Counted from the first letter of the stretch, positions 9,188 to 18,190 are shown. The stretch is DNA of 64,000 nucleotides from JALZAI01 sp038207565 (GCA_038207565.1 JBBQZQ010000003.1:98583-162582), one strand, 5' to 3'. The notes: generated by a model from the sequence alone, not told the origin. Translations and numbers: made by a program.

Positions 9188-10608
9188 GCCTGCTCAGCCA
9201 ACCCGCCGGTGTACTCGATCGGGCGCGCACCTCGTTACGTGGCCAGACACCCGGCGGACAACGCTTCCTCGACCGGCCCTATACCTCGGTGCAGCTGCTC
9301 CTGCTTGCCGCCGCCGGGTTGCTCGGCTTCGGCGTGCTGATGGCGGTGTCGACCACCATCGCCGCTTCGCACGACGGCAGCGGTGCCACGATCTGGACGC
9401 AGGTCATCAAGGAAGCCATCTTCGTGGCGCTCGGCCTGCCCCTGTTCTGGTTCGCGGTGCGGCTGTCACCGCGTGCCTACCGCTTGCTGGCCTACCCAAT
9501 GCTGGTGTTGGGGGTCGCAGCACTGGTGGCAGTGCTGATCCCGGGGATCGGCTTCGGTGTGTTCGGCGCGCGCCGCTGGATCGACATCGGGCCGATGCAG
9601 CTGCAGCCGTCCGAGCTGGCCAAGGTGGGCGTGCTGCTGTGGGGAGCGGATCTACTGGCGCGCAAGCAACAACTCGGCACGCTACGCAAGGCGCGCCACC
9701 TGTTCCTGCCGCTCGTGCCGGGGTTCGCGCTGGTCGCCACGCTGGTGATGCTCGAACCCGACCTCGGCACCACCTGCTGCTACATGCTCATCCTGCTCGG
9801 CCTGCTGTGGATGGTCGGCATGCCGCTGCGCTACTTCGGCGTGGTCGTCTGCCTGGTCGGCGCGGCGATCACGGCTCTCGCCGTGGCTGCGCCGTACCGC
9901 CTGGCGCGCCTCACGTCGTTCACGGACCCGTTCAAGGATGCCAAGGGTGCGGGCTTCCACACGGTCGAAGGCATTTATGCGCTCGCGTCCGGCGGCATCT
10001 TCGGCGTGGGGCTCGGCCAGGGCACCTCGAAGTACGGCTGGGTGCCCAACGCCAATTCGGACTTCGTGTTCGCGATCATCGGTGAGGAACTCGGCCTGCT
10101 CGGCTGCCTGATGGTGCTCGTGCTGTTCGGGACGTTCGCGTACACGGGAATGCGCGTGGCCCGGCGCAGCGCCGACCCGTTCGTGCGCCTGGTCGCCGGT
10201 GCCGCGACGGTCTGGCTGAGCGGGCAGGCGGTCATCAACATCGGGTACGTGACGGGTCTGCTGCCCGTCACGGGCATCCCGCTGCCCTTCATCTCCGCAG
10301 GCGGGACGTCACTGCTGGCCTCGTTCTTCGTGCTCGGCATGCTGGTGTCCTTTGCCCGGCACGAGGCGCCGGCGGTCGCCGCGGCGAGGCGTGCCGAGCG
10401 GCTGGGGCAGCGTTCGCGCCTGCAACGCTGGCTACGGCTGCCGGTTCCCAAGCAATACGTGCCGCCGCGGCGCCGCCCGGGAGCCGCCGTGAGCACCCAT
10501 CCGTCCCCCGCCAAGCCGTCCCCCGCCAAGCCGTCCCCGGCCAAGCCGCGGCCCGCCAAGCCGTCCCCCGCCAAGCCGTCCCCGGCCAAGCCGCGGAGGC
10601 CGCGGTGA
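9184..10608 (+). CDS. ftsW: Septal SEDS glycosyltransferase FtsW with SPAKP-repeat tail
   Basis: FtsW polymerises lipid II during septum formation together with FtsI. The 474-residue protein has about ten membrane segments and SEDS signatures: RRWIDIGPMQLQPSELAK, EPDLGTT, NSDFVFAIIGEELG, and PVTGIPLPFISAGGTS. The final 45 residues are a five-residue repeat of the SPAKP/RPAKP type, a basic cytoplasmic tail encoded by a 15-nt tandem repeat just before the stop. The start overlaps the murD stop (ATGA), and the stop overlaps the murG GTG. Confidence 0.94.
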   Translation: MSLLSQPAGVLDRARTSLRGQTPGGQRFLDRPYTSVQLLLLAAAGLLGFGVLMAVSTTIAASHDGSGATIWTQVIKEAIFVALGLPLFWFAVRLSPRAYRLLAYPMLVLGVAALVAVLIPGIGFGVFGARRWIDIGPMQLQPSELAKVGVLLWGADLLARKQQLGTLRKARHLFLPLVPGFALVATLVMLEPDLGTTCCYMLILLGLLWMVGMPLRYFGVVVCLVGAAITALAVAAPYRLARLTSFTDPFKDAKGAGFHTVEGIYALASGGIFGVGLGQGTSKYGWVPNANSDFVFAIIGEELGLLGCLMVLVLFGTFAYTGMRVARRSADPFVRLVAGAATVWLSGQAVINIGYVTGLLPVTGIPLPFISAGGTSLLASFFVLGMLVSFARHEAPAVAAARRAERLGQRSRLQRWLRLPVPKQYVPPRRRPGAAVSTHPSPAKPSPAKPSPAKPRPAKPSPAKPSPAKPRRPR

Positions 10609-11726
10609 ACCCACGCTCGGACGCGCCGCGCGTCGTCGTCGCCGGCGGCCACTCAGCCGGTCACATCGAGCCGGCGATGAACTTCGCGGATGCACTGCGC
10701 CGTCTCGATCCACGTGCCGTGATCACCGCGCTCGGTACCGAACGCGGGCTGGACACCACGCTGATCCCGGCACGCGGTTACGCCCTCGAACTGATCCCGC
10801 CCGTCCCCCTGCCGCGACGGCTGAACGGAGCGCTGCTCGCGACCCCGGGCAAGCTCCGTAAGTCGGTGCAGGCGGTGTCGGCGGTACTGGACCGCGTCGG
10901 CGCTGAGGTGGTCGTCGGCTTCGGCGGGTACGTCGCGATGCCCGCCTACGTCGCCGCCCGGCGCAAGGGCATCCCCATCGTGATCCACGAAGCGAACGCC
11001 CGGCCGGGCGTCGCCAACCGCGTCGCCGCACGCATGACGACACATGTGTTCACGGCGTCGCCGGTCGTGCGCCTGGCCCACGCGACTCCGATCGGCATCC
11101 CGCTGCGTCCTGCGATCGCGACCTTGGACCGGGAAGCCGACCGCGCGGGTGCCCGGGCGCATTTCGGGCTCGACCCCGACGGTCCGGTGCTGCTCGTGAC
11201 GGGCGGTTCGCAGGGGGCGCGCGCCATCAACTGGGCGGCCTCGTCGGCCGTCGCAGACCTGCGTGCGGCCGGCATCCAGGTGCTGCACATCGCCGGTCCC
11301 AAGAACACCGTGTCGGTGCCGGCCGGGACGCCGCCCTATGTCGTCGTCGCGTACGTGGACGGCATGCAGCAGGCTTATGCAGCGGCGGATTTCGCAATCT
11401 GCCGTGCCGGTGCGATGACGTGCGCCGAATTGAGTGCCGTCGGGCTGCCCGCGGCCTACGTGCCGTTCCCGCTGCGTGGCGCCGAACAGCGCTTCAATGC
11501 CGAACCGATCGTCGCTGCCGGTGGCGGCGTGCTGGTCGAGGACGCCGAGCTGACCCCGGCGTGGATCGCCCGCGAAGTCATCGCGCGCATGATCGATCCG
11601 GGTCGCCTCGCGCACCTGGCCCGATGCGCCGCCTCGACCGGCGCCCGCGACGCCGACGTCGTCCTGGCCCGCCACGTGCTGAGCGTGGTCGCCGAACACC
11701 GGCGCTTTCCGGGACGCGTCCGATGA
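10605..11726 (+). CDS. murG: Lipid II synthase MurG (GlcNAc transferase)
   Basis: MurG is a peripheral membrane GT28 enzyme that moves GlcNAc from UDP-GlcNAc onto lipid I. The 373-residue protein shows ITALGTERGLDTTLIPARGY, PLELIPPVPLPRR-like spacing, GFGGYV, HEANARPGVANR, VTGGSQGARAIN and RAGAMTCAELSAVGLPA. The first glycine loop reads GGHSAGHIEP instead of the usual GGGTAGHIEP; the catalytic histidine of that loop is kept. GTG at 10605 overlaps the ftsW stop. The end overlaps murC (ATGA). Confidence 0.94.
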   Translation: MNPRSDAPRVVVAGGHSAGHIEPAMNFADALRRLDPRAVITALGTERGLDTTLIPARGYALELIPPVPLPRRLNGALLATPGKLRKSVQAVSAVLDRVGAEVVVGFGGYVAMPAYVAARRKGIPIVIHEANARPGVANRVAARMTTHVFTASPVVRLAHATPIGIPLRPAIATLDREADRAGARAHFGLDPDGPVLLVTGGSQGARAINWAASSAVADLRAAGIQVLHIAGPKNTVSVPAGTPPYVVVAYVDGMQQAYAAADFAICRAGAMTCAELSAVGLPAAYVPFPLRGAEQRFNAEPIVAAGGGVLVEDAELTPAWIAREVIARMIDPGRLAHLARCAASTGARDADVVLARHVLSVVAEHRRFPGRVR

Positions 11727-13228
11727 CCGAGCGCCCGACGCAGGACGCAGCATCCGGACGGCCTGCCGACTGGGCCGCTCCGGGCGCTCGGCTCGTGCAG
11801 AGTGCGGCGACCGATGTCATCCCGCGGCTCGCGGAGCTCGGACGGACGCACATCATCGGGATCGCGGGTGCGGGAATGAGCGGGCTCGCCCGCATCCTGC
11901 TCGAACGCGGCGTCACCGTCAGCGGGTGCGAGGCGCGCGATTCGCTCGGTGTGCACGCCCTGCGGGCGCTCGGTGCGACGGTCGACATCGGCCACTCCGT
12001 CGCGCATCTCGAGCACGTCGACACGTTCGTCTACACGACCGCGATCAGCCCGAAGCATCCTGAATTCGTCGCCGCGCGGGAGAGCGGCCTGCGCGTGCTG
12101 CGCCGAGCAGCTGCCCTGGCCGCAGCCCTCGAGGATCGCCGCTGCGTCGCGATCTCGGGCACGCACGGCAAGACGACGACCACGTCACTGCTCACCGTCG
12201 GCGCTCAGGCCTGCGGTGTGGACCCGTCCTTCGCGATCGGCGGTAACCTCTACGAGACCGGACGCAACGCCCATCTCGGTACCGGTGATCTGGCGATCGT
12301 CGAGGCAGACGAGAGCGACGGCTCGTTCCTGCTCACCCGCCCTGCGCTCGCAGTCGTGACCAATGTCGAGGCCGACCACCTCGAGAACCACGGTGATCTT
12401 GAAGGCGTGTTCCGGGCTTTCGAGCAGTTCGTCGACCGCATCGAACCCGGCGGCCTGCTGCTGACGTGCGCCGACGACCCCGGCGCACGCCGCATCGCTG
12501 ACTACGCGCGCGCCTCCGGCAGAACGATGCGTTCCTATGGCGAGAGCGCGGACGCCGAGGTGCGGGTCAGCGGTGTGCTCGCGTTGCCCGACGCCGTCGA
12601 GTTCGATGTCGAGATGCCCGTGTTGGGCGACCGCCACGTCCGCGTCGGCGCGCTCATCGGGCGGCACATGGCACTCAACGCTGCAGCTGCGCTCGCTCTG
12701 GCCGTCGAACTGGGTCTCGACGCGGATACGGTCATCGGCGCGTGGGCCGGCTTCGGTGGGGTGCACCGCCGGTTCGAGTCCCACGGCATCGGGGGCGGGG
12801 TGCGCGTATACGACGACTACGCGCACCATCCCACCGAGATCGCGGCCTCGCTGACCGCGGCGCGAGCTGCAGCCGGGGCAGCCGGACGTCTCATTGCGGT
12901 GTTCCAACCCGGCACGTACAGCCGTACGCAGACCTTCGCGCACGAATTCGCCGAAGCCATGGCCATCGCCGACATCGCGATCGTCATGGACATCTTCCCC
13001 GCCCGCGAGGAACCCATTCCTGGAGTCACCGGCGCCACCATCAGTGATCTCATCCGGTTGCCGTCGGACTCGGTCGTGTACGAGCCCAGTTTCGGTGCGG
13101 TCGCCGAACGCATTGCTTCGCTCTCGAGACCGGGCGACCTCGTCCTCACGATGGGGATCGGCAATGTCTACCTGCTGTGCGACGACATCCGTGACGAGTG
13201 CGCACGTCGTCAGCAGGATTCGTCGTGA
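11723..13228 (+). CDS. murC: UDP-MurNAc:L-alanine ligase MurC
   Basis: MurC starts the stem peptide by adding L-alanine to UDP-MurNAc. The 501-residue product has the N-terminal IIGIAGAGMSGLARIL loop, the ATP motif GTHGKTTTT near residues 146-154, and YDDYAHHPTEIAASL in the C-terminal part. The frame is open further upstream, inside murG, but ATG 11723 overlaps the murG stop and gives the normal length. The stop overlaps the GTG of ftsQ. Confidence 0.95.
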   Translation: MTERPTQDAASGRPADWAAPGARLVQSAATDVIPRLAELGRTHIIGIAGAGMSGLARILLERGVTVSGCEARDSLGVHALRALGATVDIGHSVAHLEHVDTFVYTTAISPKHPEFVAARESGLRVLRRAAALAAALEDRRCVAISGTHGKTTTTSLLTVGAQACGVDPSFAIGGNLYETGRNAHLGTGDLAIVEADESDGSFLLTRPALAVVTNVEADHLENHGDLEGVFRAFEQFVDRIEPGGLLLTCADDPGARRIADYARASGRTMRSYGESADAEVRVSGVLALPDAVEFDVEMPVLGDRHVRVGALIGRHMALNAAAALALAVELGLDADTVIGAWAGFGGVHRRFESHGIGGGVRVYDDYAHHPTEIAASLTAARAAAGAAGRLIAVFQPGTYSRTQTFAHEFAEAMAIADIAIVMDIFPAREEPIPGVTGATISDLIRLPSDSVVYEPSFGAVAERIASLSRPGDLVLTMGIGNVYLLCDDIRDECARRQQDSS

Positions 13229-13956
13229 GCACCGCCCTTTCCCCGGCGCGCGGCGCCGATCCCGACGAGGACGACACGGTTCCTGCCGGGAGTCGACGGC
13301 GTCGGTTGCTCCTCGTCGTCCTCGCTGTCGTCGTACTCGCCGCGATCGCCACCTACGTGGTCGCGTTCAGCCCGGCCTTCGCGACGCGGACGGTGACCGT
13401 GCGGGGAGCGACCGGAACGCTGGCCGCGCAGGTGATGCGGGTGGCGGCGGTCGACCGCTCGACACCGCTACTGCGCCTGGACACCGCCGCCGTGGCCGTG
13501 CGGGTGCGCACGATCGCTGAGATCGCCGCGGCGCAGGTGAGCACGTCGTTCCCGTCCACCGTCGAGATCACGGTGTCGCGGCGTGTCGCGGTCGGCGTCG
13601 TGAGCGAGGGCTCCGGCTATCTGCTCGTCGACCGGACCGGCATTCAATACGCCACCGTCCGCACCCGTCCGACGGGACTACCGCTCTTCGTCGTCCCGAG
13701 CGGCGAGAGCGCACGGGCGAGCAGCGCGGCAGTGGCTACCGTCGCTGCCGCATTGCCGGGGCGGCTGCGCGGGCGCATCGTGTCGATCCAGGCGCTCGAC
13801 CCGTCGGCGATCACGCTGTTGCTCCAGAACGGTCGCATCGTGCGGTGGGGAAGCGCAGCGCGCAGCGGCCTCAAGGCGCGCATCCTGCCCACGTTGCTGA
13901 CGCAGGACGGCAGCCAGTTCGACGTGACCGATCCGGGTCGGCCCTTCAGCCGCTGA
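13225..13956 (+). CDS. ftsQ: Divisome protein FtsQ (POTRA domain)
   Basis: FtsQ is a bitopic membrane protein linking early and late division proteins. The 243-residue product has a short acidic cytoplasmic head, one membrane segment (about residues 31-53, RLLLVVLAVVVLAAIATYVVAF), then a POTRA-like domain beginning FATRTVTVRGATGTL and a FtsQ/DivIB beta domain. I chose GTG 13225, which overlaps the murC stop; a GTG 27 bp upstream is in frame but lies inside murC. It ends the cotranscribed dcw block; 165 bp follow before ftsZ. Confidence 0.9.
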   Translation: MSTALSPARGADPDEDDTVPAGSRRRRLLLVVLAVVVLAAIATYVVAFSPAFATRTVTVRGATGTLAAQVMRVAAVDRSTPLLRLDTAAVAVRVRTIAEIAAAQVSTSFPSTVEITVSRRVAVGVVSEGSGYLLVDRTGIQYATVRTRPTGLPLFVVPSGESARASSAAVATVAAALPGRLRGRIVSIQALDPSAITLLLQNGRIVRWGSAARSGLKARILPTLLTQDGSQFDVTDPGRPFSR

Positions 13957-14045
13957 TCGAGACTTCGCGCGGGTTGCGGCGTGTCGTCGGCGCGCCTGCA
14001 TCGGATCTCCCACGCTGCGGCCTAACTTCGGTCTCAGCACCCAGG

Positions 14046-14080
14046 TTGACATAACGTTAAGCGTCTACTTGAGGGTGAGA
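14046..14080 (+). promoter_or_regulatory. Candidate ftsZ promoter
   Basis: The gap between ftsQ and ftsZ is notably AT-richer than its surroundings at TTGACATAACGTTAAG. TTGACA (14046-14051) is a perfect -35 hexamer. No clear -10 sits at 17 bp; TCTACT or GAGTAC further on are weak candidates. AACGTT is a small palindrome. A dedicated ftsZ promoter here is usual in actinobacteria, so the function is inferred from position plus the -35. Confidence 0.5.
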
Positions 14081-14121
14081 GTACGGGCCACCAGCGGAAC
14101 ACGAAGACACAGGAGCCACCC

Positions 14122-15354
14122 ATGACAGCACCGCACAACTATCTGGCGGTCATCAAGGTCGTCGGTGTCGGCGGCGGCGGCGTCAATGCCGTCAACCGGA
14201 TGATCGAGGTCGGCCTCAAGGGCGTGGAGTTCATCGCGGTGAACACCGATGCCCAGGCCCTGCTGATGAGCGATGCCGACGTCAAGCTCGACGTCGGTCG
14301 CGAGCTCACCCGCGGTCTCGGCGCCGGTGCGCAGCCGGAGGTCGGCCGCAAGGCCGCCGAAGACCACCGCGACGAACTCGAAGAGGTGCTCAAGGGTGCC
14401 GACATGGTGTTCGTGACCGCCGGCGAGGGCGGCGGCACCGGGACCGGCGGCGCTCCTGTCGTGGCCAGCATCGCCCGCAAGCTCGGGGCGCTGACCATCG
14501 GCGTGGTCACCCGCCCGTTCAGCTTCGAGGGCAAGAAGCGGGCGAGCCAGGCCGAGGAAGGCATCGAGCTGCTGCGCTCCGAGTGCGACACGCTCATCGT
14601 GATCCCGAACGATCGCCTGCTGCAGATCAGTGAGCGCACCGTCAGCGTCATGGACGCCTTCCGCAGCGCCGACCAGGTGCTGCTCTCCGGGGTCCAGGGC
14701 ATCACCGACCTGATCACGACGCCAGGCCTGATCAACCTCGACTTCGCCGACGTCAAGAGCGTGATGAGCGGGGCGGGCTCGGCGCTGATGGGCATCGGCT
14801 CGGCTCGCGGCGACAGCCGTGCACGCCAGGCCGCGGAGATCGCCATTGCCAGCCCGCTGCTCGAGGCGAGTATGGACGGCGCGCGCGGCGTGCTGCTCTC
14901 GATCTACGGCGGCTCGGACCTCGGGCTGTTCGAGATCAACGAGGCGGCTTCACTGGTCGCCGAGGCGGCGCACCCCGAGGCCAACATCATCTTCGGCGCC
15001 GTCATCGACGACACGCTGGGCGACGAGGTCAAGGTGACGGTCATCGCGGCCGGGTTCGACAGCGGGCAGCTGCCCTACAAGAAGGTCGACGTGCGGCGCG
15101 AGCTCGATGCGGCGGCGCGGCGCGGCGACAACCCGGCCCCGGCGGGCGGCGTGGCGAACGGCGCGACCGCCCTGGGCAGCCCGATGCCGCAGGCGCGTCC
15201 CGCACAGCCGCAGCCGAGCTACTCGGCGACGGCGAACTACTCGGCCCCGCAGGCGCAGCACCCGCCGCAGAACCACACTGCTCCTGCCCCGAATGGCTCG
15301 CGTGCCCCGGTGGGTCTCGACGACGATCTGGACGTGCCCGACTTCCTGAAGTGA
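14122..15354 (+). CDS. ftsZ: Cell division GTPase FtsZ
   Basis: FtsZ is the tubulin-like GTPase that forms the Z ring. The 410-residue protein starts at ATG 14122 behind the AGGAG at 14111. The loop GVGGGGVNAVNRMI (about residues 15-28), the tubulin signature GGGTGTGGAP (about 103-112) and the T7 loop NLDFADVKSVM are intact. The GTPase core ends near residue 315, followed by an Ala/Pro/Gln-rich linker and the conserved C-terminal peptide DLDVPDFLK, which binds partners such as SepF. Its stop overlaps the GTG of the next gene. Confidence 0.97.
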   Translation: MTAPHNYLAVIKVVGVGGGGVNAVNRMIEVGLKGVEFIAVNTDAQALLMSDADVKLDVGRELTRGLGAGAQPEVGRKAAEDHRDELEEVLKGADMVFVTAGEGGGTGTGGAPVVASIARKLGALTIGVVTRPFSFEGKKRASQAEEGIELLRSECDTLIVIPNDRLLQISERTVSVMDAFRSADQVLLSGVQGITDLITTPGLINLDFADVKSVMSGAGSALMGIGSARGDSRARQAAEIAIASPLLEASMDGARGVLLSIYGGSDLGLFEINEAASLVAEAAHPEANIIFGAVIDDTLGDEVKVTVIAAGFDSGQLPYKKVDVRRELDAAARRGDNPAPAGGVANGATALGSPMPQARPAQPQPSYSATANYSAPQAQHPPQNHTAPAPNGSRAPVGLDDDLDVPDFLK

Positions 15355-16067
15355 GCCGTCGTGACGAACTGCAAGCGACCCTCGCCCTCGTCCGGGAACA
15401 GATTGCGGACGCGTGCGAGCGGGCCGGGCGTGCCCCAGAGTCGGTCACGTTGATCGCGGTGACCAAGACCTACCCGGCGTCCGACGTCGTCGCGCTCGCC
15501 GATCTCGGCGTGGCCGACGTGGGGGAGAGCCGCGCCCAGGAAGCCTCGGCAAAGGTTGTCGAGGTTGCCGAGATGCTCGGTGCGGACCGGGTCGCACCGC
15601 GCTGGCATTTCGTCGGACGGCTGCAGTCACGCAAGGCCCGCTCGGTCGCCGCGTACGCACAGTGCGTGCATTCCCTGGACAGGGTCGAGCTGGTGTCACG
15701 GCTGGGCGACGGAGCGCGGCGGGCAGGGCGCGGGTCGCTGCAGGTATTCGTGCAGGTCAGCCTGGACGGCGACCCCGAGCGCGGCGGTGTGGCGAGCGAG
15801 GGCATCGCCTCGCTCGCCGATGCCGTCGCCGAGGAACCCGACCTCGCGCTGCGTGGCGTGATGGCGGTCGCCCCGATGGGCGCGGATCCCGAGGCGGCGT
15901 TCGCGGATCTCGCGGCGGCCGCACAACGGTTGCAGCGAGATCACCCATACGCCGACGCGATCTCGGCGGGCATGAGCGCCGACCTCGCTGCGGCGATCAA
16001 GAACGGTTCGACACACGTTCGAGTCGGATCGGCGTTGCTCGGTCGACGAGAGCCCTCGTTCGACTAA
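15351..16067 (+). CDS. YggS/YlmE-family PLP-binding protein
   Basis: The 238-residue protein belongs to the PLP homeostasis family (YggS/PLPBP). The PLP lysine is expected in LIAVTKTYPASDV near residue 37; WHFVGRLQSRK and the C-terminal SAGMSADLAAAIKNGSTHVRVGSALLG are diagnostic. It has no known catalytic activity, and the family affects vitamin B6 and amino-acid balance. It follows ftsZ with a GTGA overlap. In many actinobacteria a laccase-like gene (ylmD/pgeF) lies between these two, and it is absent here. Confidence 0.92.
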   Translation: MSRRDELQATLALVREQIADACERAGRAPESVTLIAVTKTYPASDVVALADLGVADVGESRAQEASAKVVEVAEMLGADRVAPRWHFVGRLQSRKARSVAAYAQCVHSLDRVELVSRLGDGARRAGRGSLQVFVQVSLDGDPERGGVASEGIASLADAVAEEPDLALRGVMAVAPMGADPEAAFADLAAAAQRLQRDHPYADAISAGMSADLAAAIKNGSTHVRVGSALLGRREPSFD

Positions 16068-16128
16068 CGTCCAGCCCACCGCCCAGCAGGGCGATGGCCC
16101 GCACCACCACGACATTCTGGAGGAACCG

Positions 16129-16662
16129 ATGCCCGGAGCCATGCATCGCATGGGCGTCTATCTCGGCCTGGTCGAGGATGAGGACTACGCCGACGGCAGC
16201 GACGGGTACGGCCCGAATGCACAGGGCGGCGGGCAGCCGTCAGAGCGTGCGGCCGAGCGGAGCCCTGCTCGTCGCGACGAGTTCCCAGACCCGCGCTACA
16301 CCTCCGAGACCCACCACGGACGCCCGGTCGACTACCCCGATCCCGATCCGTACTCCAAAGGCGCGGTCGGCTTCACCGAGACGCAGAACTATCAGATCAC
16401 GGCGTTGCACCCTCGCACGTACAACGAGGCGCGGACCATCGGCGAACAGTTCCGCTCGAACACGCCGGTAATCATGAACCTTTCCGATATGGACGACGCC
16501 GACGCCAAGCGCCTGGTCGACTTCGCGGCCGGCCTCACCTTCGGATTGCATGGTCGCCTGGAGCGTGTCACTGCCAAGGTCTTCCTGCTCAGCCCGCACA
16601 ACGTGACAGTGACTGCGCAGGACAAGGCGCGCATCGAGAACGGGTTCTTCAACCAGTCGTAG
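16129..16662 (+). CDS. sepF: Z-ring membrane tether SepF
   Basis: SepF binds the FtsZ C-terminus and, through an amphipathic N-terminal helix, the membrane. The 177-residue protein begins MPGAMHRMGVYLGLVEDEDY, followed by an acidic and proline-containing linker and the SepF domain (about residues 85-170) with ALHPRTYNEARTIGEQFRS and VIMNLSDMDDADAKRLVDF. A GGAGG at 16120 fits ATG 16129; the ATG at 16141 is an alternative. It sits between the YggS gene and yggT, as in most actinobacteria. Confidence 0.95.
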   Translation: MPGAMHRMGVYLGLVEDEDYADGSDGYGPNAQGGGQPSERAAERSPARRDEFPDPRYTSETHHGRPVDYPDPDPYSKGAVGFTETQNYQITALHPRTYNEARTIGEQFRSNTPVIMNLSDMDDADAKRLVDFAAGLTFGLHGRLERVTAKVFLLSPHNVTVTAQDKARIENGFFNQS

Positions 16663-16686
16663 TCGCCCGACAGGGTGAAACGCCGC

Positions 16687-16721
16687 CGACGGCCTGGCAC
16701 CATGGAGGTGCCGGGCCGTCG
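16687..16721 (+). terminator. 15-bp stem-loop between sepF and yggT
   Basis: The arms 16687-16701 (CGACGGCCTGGCACC) and 16707-16721 pair over 15 positions with one U-G wobble, leaving a 5-nt loop. No U-run follows, so it may slow polymerase or protect the upstream transcript rather than act as a classic terminator. Confidence 0.55.
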
Positions 16722-16797
16722 CGCTGTGCGATCTCGGCAGAACATTCAGAGCAAATGCAGTCGAGCAGATGCAGAAACCGACCGCGGGAGGACAAGT

Positions 16798-17085
16798 ATG
16801 TCGCTGTTGTTCGGCGTGGTGGGTTACGTCCTCTATCTCTATATCGTCGTGATACTCGCCCGAGTTGTCGCCGAGGCCACCCGACAGTTCGCCCGGTCCT
16901 GGCGCCCGGTGGGCGTCGCCGCTGTCGGACTGGAGATGGTCTACGTCGCCACCGATCCGCCGATCAAGGCGCTGCGGCGATTGATCCCGCCGCTGCAGAT
17001 CGGTGGTGTCCGGTTGGACCTGAGCATCATGATTTTGCTGCTGGCTATTCTGGCCCTTTACTGGGTGGTCTCGTCCTACGCCTGA
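16798..17085 (+). CDS. YggT/YlmG-family membrane protein
   Basis: The 95-residue protein has two hydrophobic segments (about 4-24 and 70-92) with the family's central VYVATDPPIKALRRLIPPLQIGGVRLDLS between them. YggT proteins are linked genetically to division and to membrane processes, but no reaction is known. The GGGAGG at 16785 sets ATG 16798 as the start; an in-frame ATG at 16675 would extend it by 41 hydrophilic residues and lies before the hairpin. It belongs to the sepF-yggT-divIVA group. Confidence 0.9.
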   Translation: MSLLFGVVGYVLYLYIVVILARVVAEATRQFARSWRPVGVAAVGLEMVYVATDPPIKALRRLIPPLQIGGVRLDLSIMILLLAILALYWVVSSYA

Positions 17086-17209
17086 CGCGCGTCCTAGGAT
17101 CGGCCTCGAAGCGAGGGCCACGGCGTACCGCGGTTGCCCATGTTCCAGTACACATAGCGGCATCCGATTTCAGGGCCGCAGATGCAGACCAGCACAGAGG
17201 TGAGATGAA

Positions 17210-18136
17210 ATGCCGCTTTCCCCGGCCGAAGTTCACAATGTCGCGTTCAAGAAGCCGCCGATAGGCAAGCGGGGGTACGACGAGGAAGAGGTCGACGCCT
17301 TCCTCGACGTCGTCGAGGTCGAGCTGTCACGCCTCATCGAGGAGAACAACGATCTGAAGGGACGCACCGGCGATGGTGCATCCGCCGACGGCTCGTCCAC
17401 GCCGGTGGCCTCGGACGCAGGTGGCGCCGTGTCCACCGAACTGGCCTCGACCAGAGACGAGAACCGGCGGCTGCAGAGCCACGTTGCCGAGCTGGAGCGC
17501 ACCCTTTCCCAGAGCAAGAACGGCCTGCAGCAGCAGGTCGTACAGCTGCAGCGGCAGCTGAGCCAGACCGAGCAGCAGCTCGCCGAGTCGCGGCAGCAGC
17601 TCGAGGATGCCAAGCACGCGGGTGCGTCGCACAAGGACGGCGCAGCTGCAGGGTCTGACGTGCACGTGCAGGCCGTTCAGGTGCTCGCGCTTGCCCAGCA
17701 GACCGCTGACCAGCACCTGACGCAGACCAAGGCCGAGGCCGAGCGACTGCTCAGCGAGGCAACCAAGAACGCCGAGTCGACAGTCAGCAAGGCGAACACC
17801 GAGGCGGAGTCGACCGTCAGCGAGGCGAAGACCCGGTCGGAGAAGAACCTCGGCGATGCCGAGGCGCGGGCCAAGAAGCTCGACGAGGAGAGCACCTCGC
17901 GCGCCACGCGCACCGTGCAGGACGCCGAGCAGCGCGCCACGACGATCACCGCGCAGCTCGAGCAGCGCAGGGTCGCCCTGGTGCGCAGTGTCGAGGAGCT
18001 ACGCACGTTCGAGCGCGAATATCGCTCCCGGCTCAAGAGCTACCTCGAGTCGCAGCTGCGCGACCTCGATGCGAGCGGCAAGGCCGAGCCTGCCCGAGCG
18101 GCCGACCAGCAGGATTCCAAACTCGCCGACGCGTAG
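17210..18136 (+). CDS. divIVA: Polar growth coiled-coil protein DivIVA (Wag31)
   Basis: DivIVA marks curved membranes at poles and septa and organises tip growth in actinobacteria. The 308-residue protein opens with PLSPAEVHNVAFKKPPIGKRGYDEEEVDAFLD, the conserved lipid-binding domain, then a short linker (about 62-85) and a long coiled coil (about 88-290) rich in Gln, Glu and Ala. The section around residues 165-250 has repeated EAxxTVSxA-like heptads. GAGGTGAG upstream supports ATG 17210. The gene converges with ileS, with only 38 bp between them. Confidence 0.95.
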   Translation: MPLSPAEVHNVAFKKPPIGKRGYDEEEVDAFLDVVEVELSRLIEENNDLKGRTGDGASADGSSTPVASDAGGAVSTELASTRDENRRLQSHVAELERTLSQSKNGLQQQVVQLQRQLSQTEQQLAESRQQLEDAKHAGASHKDGAAAGSDVHVQAVQVLALAQQTADQHLTQTKAEAERLLSEATKNAESTVSKANTEAESTVSEAKTRSEKNLGDAEARAKKLDEESTSRATRTVQDAEQRATTITAQLEQRRVALVRSVEELRTFEREYRSRLKSYLESQLRDLDASGKAEPARAADQQDSKLADA

Positions 18137-18145
18137 CCGAGCTGA

Positions 18146-18190
18146 CATATGCGGCGGCGTCATATGCGGCGGCTTCATATGCGGCGCAGC
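18146..18190. repeat. Three tandem 15-nt copies over the ileS stop
   Basis: CATATGCGGCGGCKT occurs at 18146 and 18161, and a third diverged unit at 18176 forms the last codons of ileS. The ileS stop (18175-18177) lies at the junction of units 2 and 3, so the array looks like duplication of the ileS 3' end into the divIVA-ileS gap. Confidence 0.85.
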
